This document shows positions 39,172 to 53,312 of a stretch of DNA of 64,000 bases, piece after piece (position 1 is the first letter of the stretch; every line of letters starts with the position of its first letter). The notes under the pieces were generated by a model. That model worked only from the letters and a program-made list of their open reading frames with translations, was not told the DNA's origin and ran no database searches. This stretch comes from Campylorhamphus procurvoides (taxonomy: Eukaryota; Chordata; Aves; Passeriformes; Dendrocolaptidae): NCBI GenBank assembly GCA_013396655.1, contig WBMV01000267.1, positions 954,769-1,018,768 on the forward strand, given 5' to 3'. The translations under genes were made by a program, and so were the position numbers.

Positions 39172-39460
39172 TTGTAGAGTTTTAAGGTCAGAGGAATGAT
39201 CCCCTTATCTAGTCTGACCTCTTCTGTGTCAAGTCCAAGAATTTCTTTGATCAAAGCATATTTTACAGAAGACAGTCCTGATTTGAAGACATGAGGACAT
39301 AGGGAATAATTTTACAACTTCCCTCTGTGCTGTTCCAGTGGTTAATCATAATCTCTGCTGCTGACTTATTTTTCTTACGAATGAGTCTAGATTTAATTTG
39401 GTCCTAGGATGTTTCTTTTCTGCTAGATTAAAGGGGCCTTCTCTACCTGTGGTTTTTCTT
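39172..39460 (-). mobile_element. Old CR1 LINE 3' fragment
   Basis: A long stretch of an old amniote CR1 family in reverse orientation. On the plus strand it shows 'agagttttaaggtcagagg', 'atctagtctgacctcttctg', 'agtcctgatttgaagac', 'gttccagtggttaatcat', 'gagtctagatttaa' and 'tctgctagattaaaggggcc', in the order expected for the family. It is much more diverged than the bird-type copies at 2910 and 62272, which suggests insertion before the bird radiation. No coding capacity remains. Confidence 0.85.
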
Positions 39461-42400
39461 CCTCTCCTTTTGACAGACAATTTTTTCATGTGTCTAGAAA
39501 GCAGCCAGGTTGACAAGCTACTTGCTGCTGAAACCTGAGGATGTGTTTCTTCCACCTTGTGCCTGTCTTTGGTATTTTCCCTTCTCTTTCATAATGCAAT
39601 AATTAAAAAGCTGTAAAAAAACTGAGAAGAGGAGAATGAAGGAATTCAGTAAGCAATACTCTTTACTTCCAGGTGCAGTGAGAAACATGTAACCAAAGGA
39701 AAAGAATTGACAGCACAGGTGCCAATATCTGCTGTCATTCATATTTCAGTGACTCCATTTGAAACTTGCTTCTGTTAGGTATTGCTACAGGGATCTCTCT
39801 TATATTAAGTGGAACTATCAGAGGAATACCAGCAACCAGACACTGATTATGTGGAATTCCAGTCCTGGTTTAACAAGCCAGTGTTGCAGTGAAGCTTCTC
39901 ATTGTGGTGCAAAGAATATACTGTGGATTATTTCTGATAAGAAGGAAGTCCCTGACCTTCAGATCTTGTCCTTTACCTATTTACTGCAGACAATATACCA
40001 TGATATTACATGACAGTGTTTTCTTGTAGGCACTGGAATGATAAAAAACATAGAGTTGGGACAATGCTTGGGAAGATCCATACAGGTGGAAAGATGTAGG
40101 AACTGAATTATAAGTCATATTGTTGTTTGTAAAGCACATGTGTAAGTGACAAGGGCATTAAAAGGATCCATCTTCCCACATGGATTTTATCTATTTTGAG
40201 GTGAGAATCTGTGGCTTGTTCTATAGTCTAAGACCTCTGTCCAGAAAATAGATCTATAACTCTCTAGAAATCCTCTGCTTTGCCAGTGACTCAGAGCCCA
40301 TGAGTCTGTGTGTGGGTATATAGAACCCTAACACAAGTAAAGTGTGAAAGCAGAACACAGCGGTGAGAAATGAATAAATGCTGATTCTTAAAAACAAAGA
40401 TGTGATCAAATGTCATCAAAGCTTCAGAGCAACAGCCAGAAACATTAGAAGATGCGGAACCTTCAGGGAAAGAGCAAAAAGGTGGAAGAAGCAGAAGCTG
40501 ATCAAGACCAAGGTTTAACCTGTCCCAAGAAGCAAAAGGGCAAGGGACTGACAGCTGTCCATCCAGCAGAGGGAACTGGGGGAATGCAACAGCACATGGT
40601 GAATGCTATTAATGTTTAGCCTGCTAGAAAGTTAGTCCAAATCTATTACTGTATGTTTTGGCAATAAACAGTGATTATGTGCTTGTAAGCTGTGTAGTTC
40701 TATTAAGCCCACTGAAAGGCACTCAGAGGAAAGATTTGAGAGTTGTTAATAGCCCCAGTGAAGAGAATTAGGGTAAATGTCCCTGTTTTCTTCAGCCAGT
40801 CTTCAAGGGACTTTTTCATAAGGCTCCTGTTTTCCACCTTGTTAAAAGAGCAGAAGTATCAATTATCAATAGTCTTTGCTAACATCACATTTCCAGCCTG
40901 CACATCCCATTCCATGAGCACAATTTTTTCCAGCCGCCACAGACTCACTGACCCCAACAATTCAACTCCATTTTGCTGAGCGTGTGATTCAGCCCAACTC
41001 ATCACAGCTGGGATCAAACCAAAGGGCAGTGTAGCAGCTATTCACCAGCAGCTACAGACACAAAGTCTATAGAGAGAATAGAACTACATGTAGGACATGA
41101 AATTTCCTTGTTTTCACTCATTCCCTTGATTTTGCATCTCAATTGTTTGTGGTAAAGCCTGGGTGGGTTTTTTTCCACTGTCAACAACCATAAGAGTTCA
41201 AGGTGACACGAATGGTGAGTCTACAACTTCGTTCTAGGTGAGAACAAGATAAGCTTATTTTTGCAGCTTCTTAGGACCTCAGTATGTTTTTTTCATCCTG
41301 CTGCAGTTTCTGATCCCTTTGCTCTTTGCAGATTGTGGCAAAGGCCTGTATTCACAGCAGTTTTGAGTCAGACAAAATTCAAACTGCAGGACAGGTTTCT
41401 CAGTAGATTCCCAATTTGTCTTCCAGATGCCAGTGAAAAAGTGAATTCCAGAGAAATCCATCTGGAAAGCAAAACTTGTTTCCTCAGGGAAACAGAACAA
41501 CTATTGGCTGTAGCTGTGTGGCTTTTCATACCTCTGTGTTTTCAAATTGAAAGTATCAGTACTCAAACCTGGTACTTTATGAAACATGTTCTAACAAAAT
41601 TCCCAAATCAGTGGACTTAGGAACTGAGACACCTACACTGCATTGCACAAAAAGATCTTCTCCATTGTGTATGACTGCTACAAGACTTGTCACCACTCAG
41701 TTTATGTTCTTCTTAAATGCCAAATTTGCTACTTTGAGGCTTAGGTTAGATTTTTGTCTTTCCATGCCGTGCACTTATATAGAAAGGACATTTAGAATTA
41801 AGACTTCCCAAATAGTACATGGCATCTATTTAAAGGAACAAAACATAAAATCTCCCACAGAGCACGTGCTGCTGGAAAACCATCCCATGCATTAGGAGAC
41901 ATTATTAATGGGGTTTTTCTTTCCCCTTTTCTTTCTAAGACTGTTTTAAATCTAACTTGGGTAAAGGGCAGATAAACAGAGGACCCTTGAAAAATTAATA
42001 GCAAAGCATCCACAGGTCCAGAATGATCCCAAAGCCCTTAGTATATTGCATTCTCTACTGTTACAACCAACAAGATTTTTACTGTCTGAAAATATGTTAT
42101 GAAAGTCACTATACTGAGTTCAGGAAACAAAACAAAATTTAAAGGATACAGGAAACAATTCCCCTTCAAAGTGCGTTTCTAATCCAACTTCTGCCTCTGT
42201 GGTTATTTTTTTATCAGACAGATGAAACCTATCATCTGCCAAAGCTTTATATTCTTCAAGGGAGGAGCACTTCTCTCCTGATCTCTGATTTTCAGACAGC
42301 AGGTGGAAAATATGGCAGATATTTGCTGTCCTGAATAGGAAAACCAGAGCTGGAGCTGAGGAGGGTTTCCAGTGTGCAGTAAAGTGTACAGGAGAAAAAG

Positions 42401-45400
42401 GCATTGGATACTTAGATTCAACATGATGCATTGTATGCTTCAAGATGGACAAAGACATAAGTCCAGGAGTTAGGCTTGTACAAACCCCGATTTTCATTTT
42501 GAGAGGCTGACTTAAAAAATACATGAGTGAGTAAAGTCATTCAGTGAAAGTTCTGAGTAGACTTTGCCTACTCAGTGCAATTGGCTTTGGGTAAATCTTC
42601 TTAAAATTACCTCTGGTTTTAAATGTCTCACTACTACAGGTTTATTTTCTTGGTTTGAAATCCAGCAACCAAAAGCAGAGAGGCTCTGTAGGATTTAGGG
42701 GAACAGAAGACTGCAAGATGGATCAGCAGATGGAGCAGCTGTTGGAAACAGGAGTTTAAGGTCCAATAATCTTTATTTCTGTACCGACCTGTGATCTTTT
42801 ATGTGTCTTTCAGGAGTCCAGAAGTCTTTTGTAAATGAGTTTCACTGCTTCCTTTGAGGAGAAATAAAAGAAACACTTAGGCCCATGGCCTCACTAATTA
42901 TAAATAGGTCTAAATGGTAGCAGTGGACCAGGCTCTGGACCTGATATCTAAAATGCAACTGAGACTTCGCTGACACTGATAGAAAGTCTGTCTTCTGGAT
43001 TTCTTTTGTGTGACACCAATTCCTTCATCCATATAAGAATAGCAAGGAAGGAAGGAAATGCTTCACTGTAAGTTACACAGGAGAAAACAGAAAAAAAATA
43101 TGAGTACCATCCCAGGTGAATCAAATGAATATACCCTTAAAATGTACCTCTTCGTGGAATTCCTGGCAACATCAGCTCCTTTGTGTAAGGAGGAAATCTA
43201 AACTAACATAATGGCATCTTCTGTCACGGCTTCACTTTCCATTAAGACAGTGCTGACTTACTGGGTAAAAGGAGATAAAAATTCACCCTCTATTAATCAA
43301 AAACGTTTTAGAATGTGACCCAATATCTGCACAGTTGAAACCAACAGTAATAGCCTGTGCTATTTAGGCATATTCTCTTATTAATTGTGTCAGGTTTGCT
43401 GGAGAGCACAGAATCATATCACAAACTCATCTGGGTAACAAAGCCTCGCAGCTCTGTCTGAGGCAGGAAAGATGAGGAGGTTACAAGAGGACACAGCAAA
43501 GCCAAAGGGGGTCATTGGATGAGTCATTCACACTCAGGTATTCACAGCTACCATTTCCTGGTTCCCATCACCAGACAACACTTGTCTTAGCACATTATTC
43601 CCAGGTTTCTAAGATCTTATTTAAAAAGCCAGAATGCAGGCTTTGGATGACTAGCAATCGTGCTCTCTGAGACAAAGATTCATAACCCAGTGAACTCCTG
43701 CAGAACATCCTCCTCCTGCATCACCTTTCCTTGATACCCATGTCAGTCTGACCTGGCAGGATGTTAAACAAGATCAGGATAAGGATGGCCATGGGAGGTC
43801 AAGAAATTCTTATGATATATAATCAAATATGTACCTCCAACAGGTAGGTTCTCACTTTATGAGATCGTGGGAGTTAACTTTCATTTAGAAGAAATAAGTA
43901 TTCAGTCAACTGAGGCCCTTCTCTTTTACATACAGATAGGCTTCTCTGTTCATCTGCATTCTATAAAGGCTCATTATTCTTCTGTGTTTATCAGATCTGC
44001 GATATCGAGGAGAACAGAAAACGTGTGTGATATCCGCCAGCTGGATTCCATCTGTCTTTTCTCTGTGGAGATGGAATTTCAAAGGCTACATCCTATCTAC
44101 TGTCACACCCTCTCCCGACATGAGAAGCTAAGTGTAAAGTTTGGCCAAACTGATGGAAAAACAGTATCTCTTTTGTACATCACAGCTATTTCCCTACCTA
44201 CACAAAAGTGGCATTCTTCTTGTTCTGGCATGCAGGATGTATTGTTGCACTGTATCACAACATTTCCATTAAATAAAAGGAGTCTGGCCTAAATGATTTC
44301 AAAGAAAGTTGGTGGCAGTGTTTGGGTTTTTTTGGTTGGACTCTGTGCATCTGTGTGTGTGTTGGTTTGTGTAGTGTAGCAAGGTCAGGGGAATTGTTCC
44401 TGACAAGTACAAGTGCTGTTTGATTACAGCAGAGGATGTGGCCCCATTGCATTTCTGGGAGCGGAAAAAAACACCTACCTGAATAAAATCACAATTTTGT
44501 TGTTCTTGAACTGATTGAGGCTTTGCCATTCACTTCACCACAAGCCCTGAGGGACTGAGGAATTTAAGTTTCTCAGGATAACACCCAGGATGGAGCAGCA
44601 TTATTGCAAATCAGCAAGGCTCAGTGATGTTTTTTTGCCATAAGGTCTAGAGCTCTCTGTTCTTTGGGTCCGGCATCTGCAGCATTTCTGGTAAAGCACA
44701 AACCACATCAGAGAGGAGCACAAAAACCCAACAGTTTTAAGCAGGGAACTTGGAGGTGTTGGTCCCTCCATTCATTTCCCAGCCATTCCTTTCCCAACAG
44801 ACCCACTCCACTCCTAAAGCCACAGAGCACTGGGATGTGTGAAAGGCTGGGGCTGGTGCCCAGCAGTCCTTCAGGAGTCTCTTTTCTCCTTGGTGTGAGG
44901 CAGATGTATCTGCCTTGCATAGCAGGGAGGGGGCAGGAAGGGCCAGCACAAACAATTGGTTCCTCATCTCCCCAGCAACTCATCTTTCACCCTCCTGGAG
45001 GATTTTTCATACATCTTTCCAAACCTTTTGCTGATTTACCTGCCCATTATCTTATGCATTTTAAGTGTGTATTCTTTTATGTATTTCATGGATGAAGGTA
45101 CTTGTCTCACAGATCAGAGGCACAGGAAGAGTACTCTGGCCAGCACATCCATCCTATTTCAGTGCAAGCATAATTTCCTTTGGTTATTTTCAAGGGAACA
45201 TACTTCCTTTGATGATTAACCAGGTAATATCAGGTACACGCCCAGACATATCATCTAACAGACAGTTAGTGGACCATATACAAGCAAAAAGGCCTTTGAT
45301 ATCTGTACATTAGTTATACATCTATGGGTATTGCTTGCTTTACCTGGTCCATGGTTACAGGAAGCAACATCTACCCAGAAAGTGTAATGAATTAAGACTG

Positions 45401-45973
45401 TCAGCAACTTGCACTGACCTTTCCACTGAACAGCCTATGACATTGTGGGTTCCTGTTGAAAAACTAGGTCTGGTTGCTAGGGCAAGTACACACACACACA
45501 GATGTATTGTTTATTTTGAAACTGCAGATAAGTGAAAATGAGTTTTGGTGGGTACTAGCTGTGAATTCCTATGCATATATAATTTTTTAAAATTTCTTTT
45601 TGACTCACAGGCACTCTTCTTAGAATACATAAGCTTGATTTTCACATTCTGCCCTCCATAGGGTGGGACTGAACTGATTTCAGTCATGTACAAATGAATA
45701 CCCAAGAGAAGTGTTTGGCGTCTCCACAGGGCTAGTCAAGATCTATAACAGTACTGTCACCCCATCCTGTTACCCATCTCGGAGGTATCCATCTCTGTAA
45801 ACTAGTTGGTTAGATGAGATGTCTTCTAGATAATGAACGCTGAGCTGATTAACTGTCTAGGGCCAAGCTAACACCTGTAATTGACTGCTTGATGGTATAA
45901 CTGGAGGATTGGTTAAACTCTCTCAAAATGCTCTGGTTTCTTCCCTCAAACCTCACTATAACACAGTGATCTG
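39461..45973. other. Noncoding DNA, no gene seen
   Basis: About 6.5 kb with no recognised gene. Frames of 119 to 143 codons (41261-41620, 42120-42524, 43867-44292, 44664-45095) lie on both strands without domain similarity, repeats or coherent splice signals. A short AAGG run lies at about 43040-43058 and a short CA run at about 45488-45501. Nothing else stood out. Confidence 0.6.
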
Positions 45974-46136
45974 AATCACAGAACCATAAAATCATAGAAA
46001 CATGTTTGGGTTGGAAGAGACTTTAAAGATCATCTAGTTCCAACCCTCTGCCATGGGCAGGAGTGCCACCCACTAGACCAAGGTGTTTGGAGCTCCATCA
46101 AACCTGGACTTGAATCCACTTTCAGAGGTGCTGGGA
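45974..46136 (-). mobile_element. CR1 LINE 3' fragment
   Basis: Reverse complement of a bird-type CR1 3' end. On the plus strand: 'aatcacagaaccataaaat' and 'catagaaacat' (worn terminal octamers), 'tttgggttggaagagac', 'tttaaagatcatctagttcc', 'aaccctctgccatgggcag', 'ccacccactagaccaagg', 'agctccatcaaacctgg'. Truncated after about 160 bases. No coding capacity. Confidence 0.95.
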
Positions 46137-46896
46137 AACTATAAAACTCAGGCAAAGTCCCATAAAAGCATAAGGTGTTGATTCATGTATTTATGGTGGA
46201 GGATCAAATGACCCCTTCTGAGAAGGGGTTATGTGCTGGAAGTACCAGAGGTCAAGGTAGAGAGTTTGGGAAGGATTCCCACGGGACCTAGTCTCAGAGG
46301 CATAAAAATGCAAACAATCCTTGAAATAAAGTATGAGTCAAACAAGGATGGAAATCAAGCTGAGGAGCCCAGATAGCTCATGAGTAGTTTAAGCCCATGC
46401 CAGGCCCAGAGGCAACTCCTAAGTTGCCAGCACCATTGCCTGCAAATTTTGCAATGGATCCTACATTTCAGGATAGGTAGAACCCTACCTTGGATTTAGA
46501 TCCTATGAGAATTGCTACTGAAGGAGAATAGGTTGCAGCAGCCTGAGGCACAGAAATGGCACCCAGTCTCCATCAGAATCTGTTCTTCAGCAGATAAGTC
46601 CTGGCTTGCCAGCCCTAGAGCATGGTATACAATCTTCTGTGAGCAGGTAGAGTGCAGGCATTAGCAAGGCAAGCTCCACTGCAGCTCCCACATCTGCCTT
46701 AGGGCAGCACTTCTCAGCATGATGAGTTTAGTCTTCCTGCCTGTTCCAGATCTGGTGCCTCCTCTCTCTGCCCGACAGAGATTCTGGTTCTGGCTATCAA
46801 GTAAGCAAGCTATCCGAACACGCTTGCCTCCTAAAGCTCTTCATCTGACAATGGCCTTGTGATGCCATACAAAGCACATCTCCCATGGATGTTTCC
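46137..46896. other. Noncoding spacer between CR1 and SINE
   Basis: About 760 bases without an open frame of note. A perfect short hairpin lies at 46211-46229 (accccttct / agaaggggt with a one-base centre). No other feature seen. Confidence 0.7.
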
Positions 46897-47068
46897 TGCC
46901 TTGGAGAGCTGACAAGCTAAATAGACAACACAAGAGTAGAAAGAAGGAAGGATTATCCTTAAGTGGTGAATTGACGTATCAAGAGATTAGCAGACTTCCT
47001 CCCAGTCACACAGTAAGTCTGCAGGACAGCTGGGGGCAATGTCTGTAATTTCTGCACCCCTCTTTTAA
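46897..47068 (-). mobile_element. MIR-like tRNA-derived SINE
   Basis: Reverse-complement SINE of the same general type as those at 5748 and 39012, and the best match to the amniote version. On the plus strand: 'ccttggagagctgacaagct', 'aaatagacaacacaagagt', 'gaaggaaggattatcc', then 'cagtcacacagtaagtctg' and 'aggacagctgggggcaatg'. The expected order is 'aggagcttacaatctaaata', 'gacaagac', 'cccaaggtcacacagcaag', 'ggcagagctgggaat'. Noncoding. Confidence 0.85.
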
Positions 47069-50000
47069 ACACAAACATGTCTCCTTTCTCTTTTTGCTAG
47101 CTGGAATGATGTTTCTTAGCAATGGCTATCAAATAAGCCATTGAACACCAATAACACCAATCAACCAACCTTCCCTTACAGACCCAGACTAAATCTCTCA
47201 TGGTGAACTAACTGAAGGCTGCAGATCTCAGCAGGTGGGAATTGCTGAAATTTACCCCACACAGGGCAGAAAATATCTTGACATTAATCTCAGTATTATG
47301 GCACTTTAATCTGCCAGGAGACTAAGGTGTCCATAAATGCCAACACATTAAATATGGTGTTTGGGATTTTTTGGCATACATGCCTTCAAAAAATAACCTT
47401 AAAAGGCTGACTGGCCACACAAGGCATTTGCAGAAGAACCACGAATGAAGGCCTGTTCTTACAAGGTTTGTGAGAAGATTTAATCATAGGATTAACCAAC
47501 CTGTCTTGATCTTTTTGTATTTCAGTTCACCATCCTCAAATCCTGACACAGCAATTCTCATAATGCAGCCTGGAGCTCAGCTGAATCCTTAGTTTTATCT
47601 CTAATATAAATAACAATGACTTAAATTTCTAGTCTAGCCACTTGAAACAATAGAAAGTTAATGGACTCAAGACCTCAGGAAAGAAAATATGTTACATATT
47701 CTGTTGTTTCCTTCAAACTGCTTTTATAAACAGTCATAAAATATACAATAAACAGTTGCCTTCAGATCCAGAGCCAAATGTTGCATCTTGTAGCTCAAAC
47801 ACCCAGGTAATACAAACAAACCCTTATAAATTCATGATGCTCTCATTTGACATGCAGGACACTTTACCCTCTGTTCATGTGGCATTCACCAGCCCCTGTT
47901 GCATATGAGTTGTCCTCAACACCCTACTTCAATTTTGCATAAATTTTGTTTCAAATACATTGAGAAAATGTCATGTCTGTTTTATTCATCTCTGTCACCT
48001 GCTCCTGGCTCTTAGACCACGGTGAGCAGCAGTTACTGTAATGAATAACTATTCAAAACTTTCCAGGGGAGGGTGTCCCAGAAAGGTACTATATAATGCT
48101 AGTGATAGAACAAGCCCCTCTGGTTAAAAACATGAAGAAACAACATTTTCAGTGGTATTTTGGTTCTATTTGGAATAAATGCATACAACAATGCTGATAA
48201 CAACCATCTTTGTCTTGCTTTTTGAACATTGGAGGAGTTAACATTTACAGAGGGTTTTTTGTTTTCCAGTTCTCATTTCCTTACCAGTTTCATTTAATAA
48301 CACAGATCCAGTGTAGATCCATGTGAAGTCACATCCATAAGGGCACTGGGTACAATGATCCATTCACACTGGCCATTCTTCTGGTATTCCCATGCAGTAA
48401 ATTGCTAAGCTCTATCTAAATGGCCTGTGGATAGAAAGGATGTTGAGCCAGGTCTCAGAGTTGGGTTTATACTCTGCCTGAATGACAAGAGGGGCAAATG
48501 TGAAGAAATCAGCCATGAAGTAAAAATATCTGCATGGTAAAAAGAAGGTGTGACCAGCATATGCAAGCACCTGGCTGCTTGTCTAACCTTAGGAGATCAG
48601 GTCATCCTACCTTTCCCAACAAGAGACAGGGACCCCTTTACTATCTCTCTGGGAGGACCCAGGGCCTTTGACTCCTTTGCTACTGCACTGCTACACACAC
48701 AGCCTTTCTTCCCTGCATTCTTGTGAGTGACCCTTCTCTTTAGGAAATATGAAAACAAGTCTTCCAGAGAGCCTGGCTTAGTAGTGTGGTTGTTATTATC
48801 AGTTAATGCCTCTCTAGTAGCACTTTCACTACTGGTCCTAACATGCACAAGCTAGGCTGAACCAAGAACAACACATCCACCTCCCTTTTGTTTGTGCCGA
48901 CACTTGCCTCAGAGTCTTTACAGTCTTAAACCATTAAAGTCCTCTTCTTCGAAACAGCAATAATGGAAAGGAGTATTAGCAGAGTTTGGACCGGAGTTTA
49001 ATTCAGGATAAAGATGCAATGTTGGAGCAGCAGGGCAGGCAGCCAAGTGCTCTTTCATAACTGGGTGGGTACAGCAATATATGTGGGAAGAATGGCATGC
49101 CTCAGATGTACTGCAGCACAGAGCACATCCAGCACAATGTTGGCTCGGCTCTCGCTGGCACCATCCTATTGCTGCTGTTGTTTAAGGCTCCTGGGTTGGA
49201 GGCAGCCTGGGCAAATGTCTTGTACTCCCTCCCCCCAAAGACTGGAAGAACTCTGTGTGCAGATATGCTCAGCTTGGATGGTTGCACTTTGGGCTTGTTG
49301 GTTGACTGCCCTTTGAGGTGAGCATCCAAGCAGGTGGCCACAATGGCTCCTGGCCACAGTCCTTGCTTCCTTCCTGCCCATGAATATCTTCCATGACAAA
49401 AATTTCCCATGTGTTGCAAGCCAGGATAGGAGAGGAAGAGAGAGAAGGTGTTTGGAGAGACACAGGGATGTTTGTGAGTCCACTCTCCATGGCCTGGGTT
49501 TGTGACTTCACCTCCCATTCAACTGTGAACAGTACACTTAGAAAGTCCCACATAAAGGTGGTGGAATTTGAAGAACAGCAAGAACAAAATTAGGGGGGAA
49601 AACCCTGCCTGCATAAGGTTGTGGAAAACTAGAGGGCTGTGGCACCTGTATGAGGGAGTTATGTTATAGACAGCACAGGACATGGTGATCCCTGATAGAT
49701 TTAGGGTTTACATTCATTTTTCCATTTATTTATGCCTCCTGTAAGGAAGAACTTTTACACATTGCACCTCAGTCCTTTGAGTAAATCCTCATCAGAAGTG
49801 ACTTCTAGTTTTTGCACATCTGCCTCAGAGTGAGCTTTAAAGGCTTGATTTCAGAAGGTCCAATTGTCTTTTGAAATTACATAAAGTTAGAGGCATTGAA
49901 GTTAATGAAGTGAATGTAAGGAGGAAAAATGTTCTTGAACAGCCAGAAGGGACTGTTATGATTGTGTAGTATGACTTTCTTCATGAGCTATAGAATTTTA

Positions 50001-53000
50001 CGTGGCAATTTGTGAGGCCAGGGAACACTTTGATAGTAAAGATCAAACTGTTCCCAAGCCTGTCAGCACTGGGTGCCAAATGGGCGATAGGCACACCTCT
50101 TCCATAAACCTTTGCCCCAGTAATAGAGACAATAAAACAAGAATAATGCCATCCTGTAACAAAAGGTGCAGCCTTTCACCACTGTACAGCCCTGTTTGTG
50201 GCACAAGTGGGAAGCTGCAAAGCAGCTTTGAATATAACCATTACATTCTCCGGCTCAAAGAAGCCACAACTGTGGCTCAGGGCTGCTCAGAGAGTAGCAG
50301 TGAGTGCATGGTGAGTGCATGCATTAGGGAAAATGCTGGCTTCACCCAGCCAAAGCAGCTTTTCTGCAGAGACTAAGACTCTGTGGCTTAAGCTGGAATT
50401 CAATTCATTCATCCTTACCTATTCAGGCAGAACCAGTCACCCAGTCTGTCTGTAGCCCATGGGGTGCACAGGTAGTGGCTTACATGCTTCTTTTGGGATA
50501 GAATGATTTGCTATCTGGAGGTGTCTGTCCTTACTGGTCATAGCAGGATCTTACATGACCAAGTTAGGCTGAAGGGCAAATGTTCAGGCGAATAAAGGCC
50601 AGTGAGGTAATTTCCAACGTGAGGTTGCACCAATATAACTTTGTGCCAGGACTGATCAGGGCACTGCATGATTTTTAATGAGGTTTCAAGCAAGCTAGAA
50701 GCTGACTCAAAACATCACCCCAAAATGGGGCCTTTAATGTCACAGGTTTTTCTCACCACCTTGGGAAAGTTACTTTATTGTGATTTTTAGGAAAACGTCA
50801 GATAGGCTCACAATCAGATAGGCTCAACTTCAGCCACCTTGCACTACAGAGCTACCATCAGTGAGCTGAAGAGTACTCACATGCTCCTCAAGGGTGTAGT
50901 GGTCCCCCTGCTCTTTACAGGACCTGTCTCTGTTGTTTCCAGAGGGAGTAACATGGTGTTTTCACTTGAGAAGCAACAGGAAAGACAGGTTATGGAAGTC
51001 CCTTGTTCAATTCCCAGCTCTGCTTGAGGTGGTTCAGATCTCCCACTGTTGGAGATCCATAGGCACAGCTGCTTTTCAGACCATGCCTTCCACTCACCTT
51101 GTGCTTATGGTTAACAAGGGACCACAATATTCATTGTGGAGAGATCCTGTAGCAGAGGGGTTGGGGTATTACTGAGTGAAGAGGACAAAGAACATGTGTC
51201 CAAGGAACCATCTACATGTTTTACATTTAAATCTTGGGAGCAGGGGTGAGAGGGATCCTCATGGCATACCAGACAGATCCTCTTGGAGCTAAACCTTACT
51301 ATCTTGATTAACAGCAGGGAATGAAAGCTGGATTTCTGGCAGGCCCATCTGGAACAATCATCACAAAAACCATTTTTTCATTCCCCAAACTAATGTTGCT
51401 GAAGAAGGTCCAGCTGCCTCTTGCTGAGGAAGCCTCCACAAGCTGCATCAGAGGGGTCTACGTCAGAAAACTCCATAATCTTACTGCCTGGCTCAGCACC
51501 TTCATGCATAATTTTACTGGCTTCTTTCCTACACAAACAGTATTTTAATGAGTATCTGGCTTTTGTGATATTTATTTAGAAAGAAAGATTTCCTCTGTCC
51601 TTAAACTATTTAAACCTGACTTCCCATTCAGATGACTGATCTGATATAGAGCAGTACATGGACTTTCATCCAATGCCAAAGAACTGAGCACAAAACAAGG
51701 TATCTCTGAGCTGTAGAGGGGCAGTATGGGGACAGACAAATCTGCTTGGCCTCTTGAGCTTACACAGGCTAAGAGACTTACTCTACACAGTCTGCCTCCA
51801 AAACTGCACCATGCTGCATCTGTATTTCATCTTTAATGAGGGAGTCCTGGCATTCCAGTTTTGATTTCTTTATGCTTGGTTTCTACAAGTAAAACAATGT
51901 CTCTTTGCTTGCACTGTTTGAAATACATGAAAAAATGTTCAGTGGGAAATGGAACTAAAATTGCAGAATTAACCTCACATGTGCTGTAACTCTGTATGCT
52001 GTGGGAAGAGCAGCCTGAATCAAACAGCAACAACAGTCCTTGGGTTAGGGCATGAGAAAGACACTGAAGCTGATTCAGAAGAAAGATGTTATTGATTAGT
52101 TTGCTTTTTTATTATTGTTCTGACCAAAACTATAGATGTTTTGTGTATATTTTATCCATGGCAAAAGAAGTTAACCTCCTCTCTTGCAGTCTAAGTGGAT
52201 CTGGCACTTGAGGAGGGGTCTTCTGACTCTTCCCACTCTCATTTCCCTGATTATAAATTGAAGATAATGCTTCTTTCCTCTTGCCTCTTTTCCTTGAATG
52301 TCCCATGCTCTCCTCTTTTACCAACTCTGATTTTTTTTGTCATTTGGTGCCTTGTTGTGTTGTCAGTAATGTTCCAGTCCACATAAATTTAGACAGGTCT
52401 AATAACACTGGAGGGTGCCTGTGGCTGCTTTCGAATCCTTTTTTCCCCCTCTAAAGGCCCCGTTCCTGTGATTACCTTCTGCCTGGTCACTGTGTACAAG
52501 CCAAGAGCTCAGCAGTGTGGGAGTGTGACAGTCCTGAGACATTTCCACAGCAGCCAGGGGCAGTAAATTAAGGTTGACATGACCCACCAAGCACATGGCA
52601 GCTCCATTGTCAGAGCTCGTCTAACAGGAGAGATTGAATTTCACACTATGTTTGATATTAAATCTCTCCCAAGCACAAGCTGACTTGGCTGGGTAGAAAA
52701 GATATTCAAGGATCAGCAGTGAGGACCTTGGCATGGGAAGGTGCTAAATACCCTCTACTCTCATTTGAAGCATTACCTTTCAGCCTCAGCCTGAGCTCAG
52801 AGCACAGTGGACACTACGGTCATGTCTGCCTTGCCCCTTACAAATGTGCCACCCCAAAACCAGCAGCTCCACCATCCTCCTGACCTCACTGCCATCTCCC
52901 TCCCTGCAGACTGCATGCCTCTCCCCTCTGGATACCCCCAGCACCACCTCCCCACCTCTGATCTCCCGTGTCCCCCCACCTTCTGCAATGTCCCGGGATT

Positions 53001-53312
53001 GTCTTACGTGCTGCTGAGCCAGGAGAAGCACATGCTGCTTTGCTGGACATCCCAGACAGACCAGTTGGCCAGAAGATGGATCCTGCTCTAAAGCTGTGAG
53101 AGGTCACCTTTGACTTGAGCCAGACATCTAAAATAAATAAGTTGTTTGAACCCTTCACTGATGACACAGGAAAAGCTCTTTGCAACAGAGAGACTGTCTT
53201 CTTTTAAGCTGGCAAAATGCAGTGCTCAAAACATTGTGTGCAAATTATTTTGAAACTGAAATGGAAAACTAGACTGAAATAGTACAGTCAGGAACCAGAG
53301 AGATGGAAAATC
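47069..53312. other. Noncoding DNA, no gene seen
   Basis: About 6.2 kb. The interval from about 47070 to 48590 has almost no open frame of any length. Frames at 49014-49600 and 50002-50376 (up to 138 codons) overlap on both strands without domain similarity. A small 13-bp direct repeat (50798-50810 and 50814-50826) and a C-rich stretch at about 52800-53040 are the only local oddities. Confidence 0.6.

Noticed and set aside
43867..44292. 141-codon open frame
   Set aside because: No known motif, no repeat or paralogue seen, and no signal for transcription or splicing.
52807..53091. Proline-rich 94-codon frame
   Set aside because: The C-rich DNA makes proline codons and open frames likely on both strands; the translation matches no family I know.
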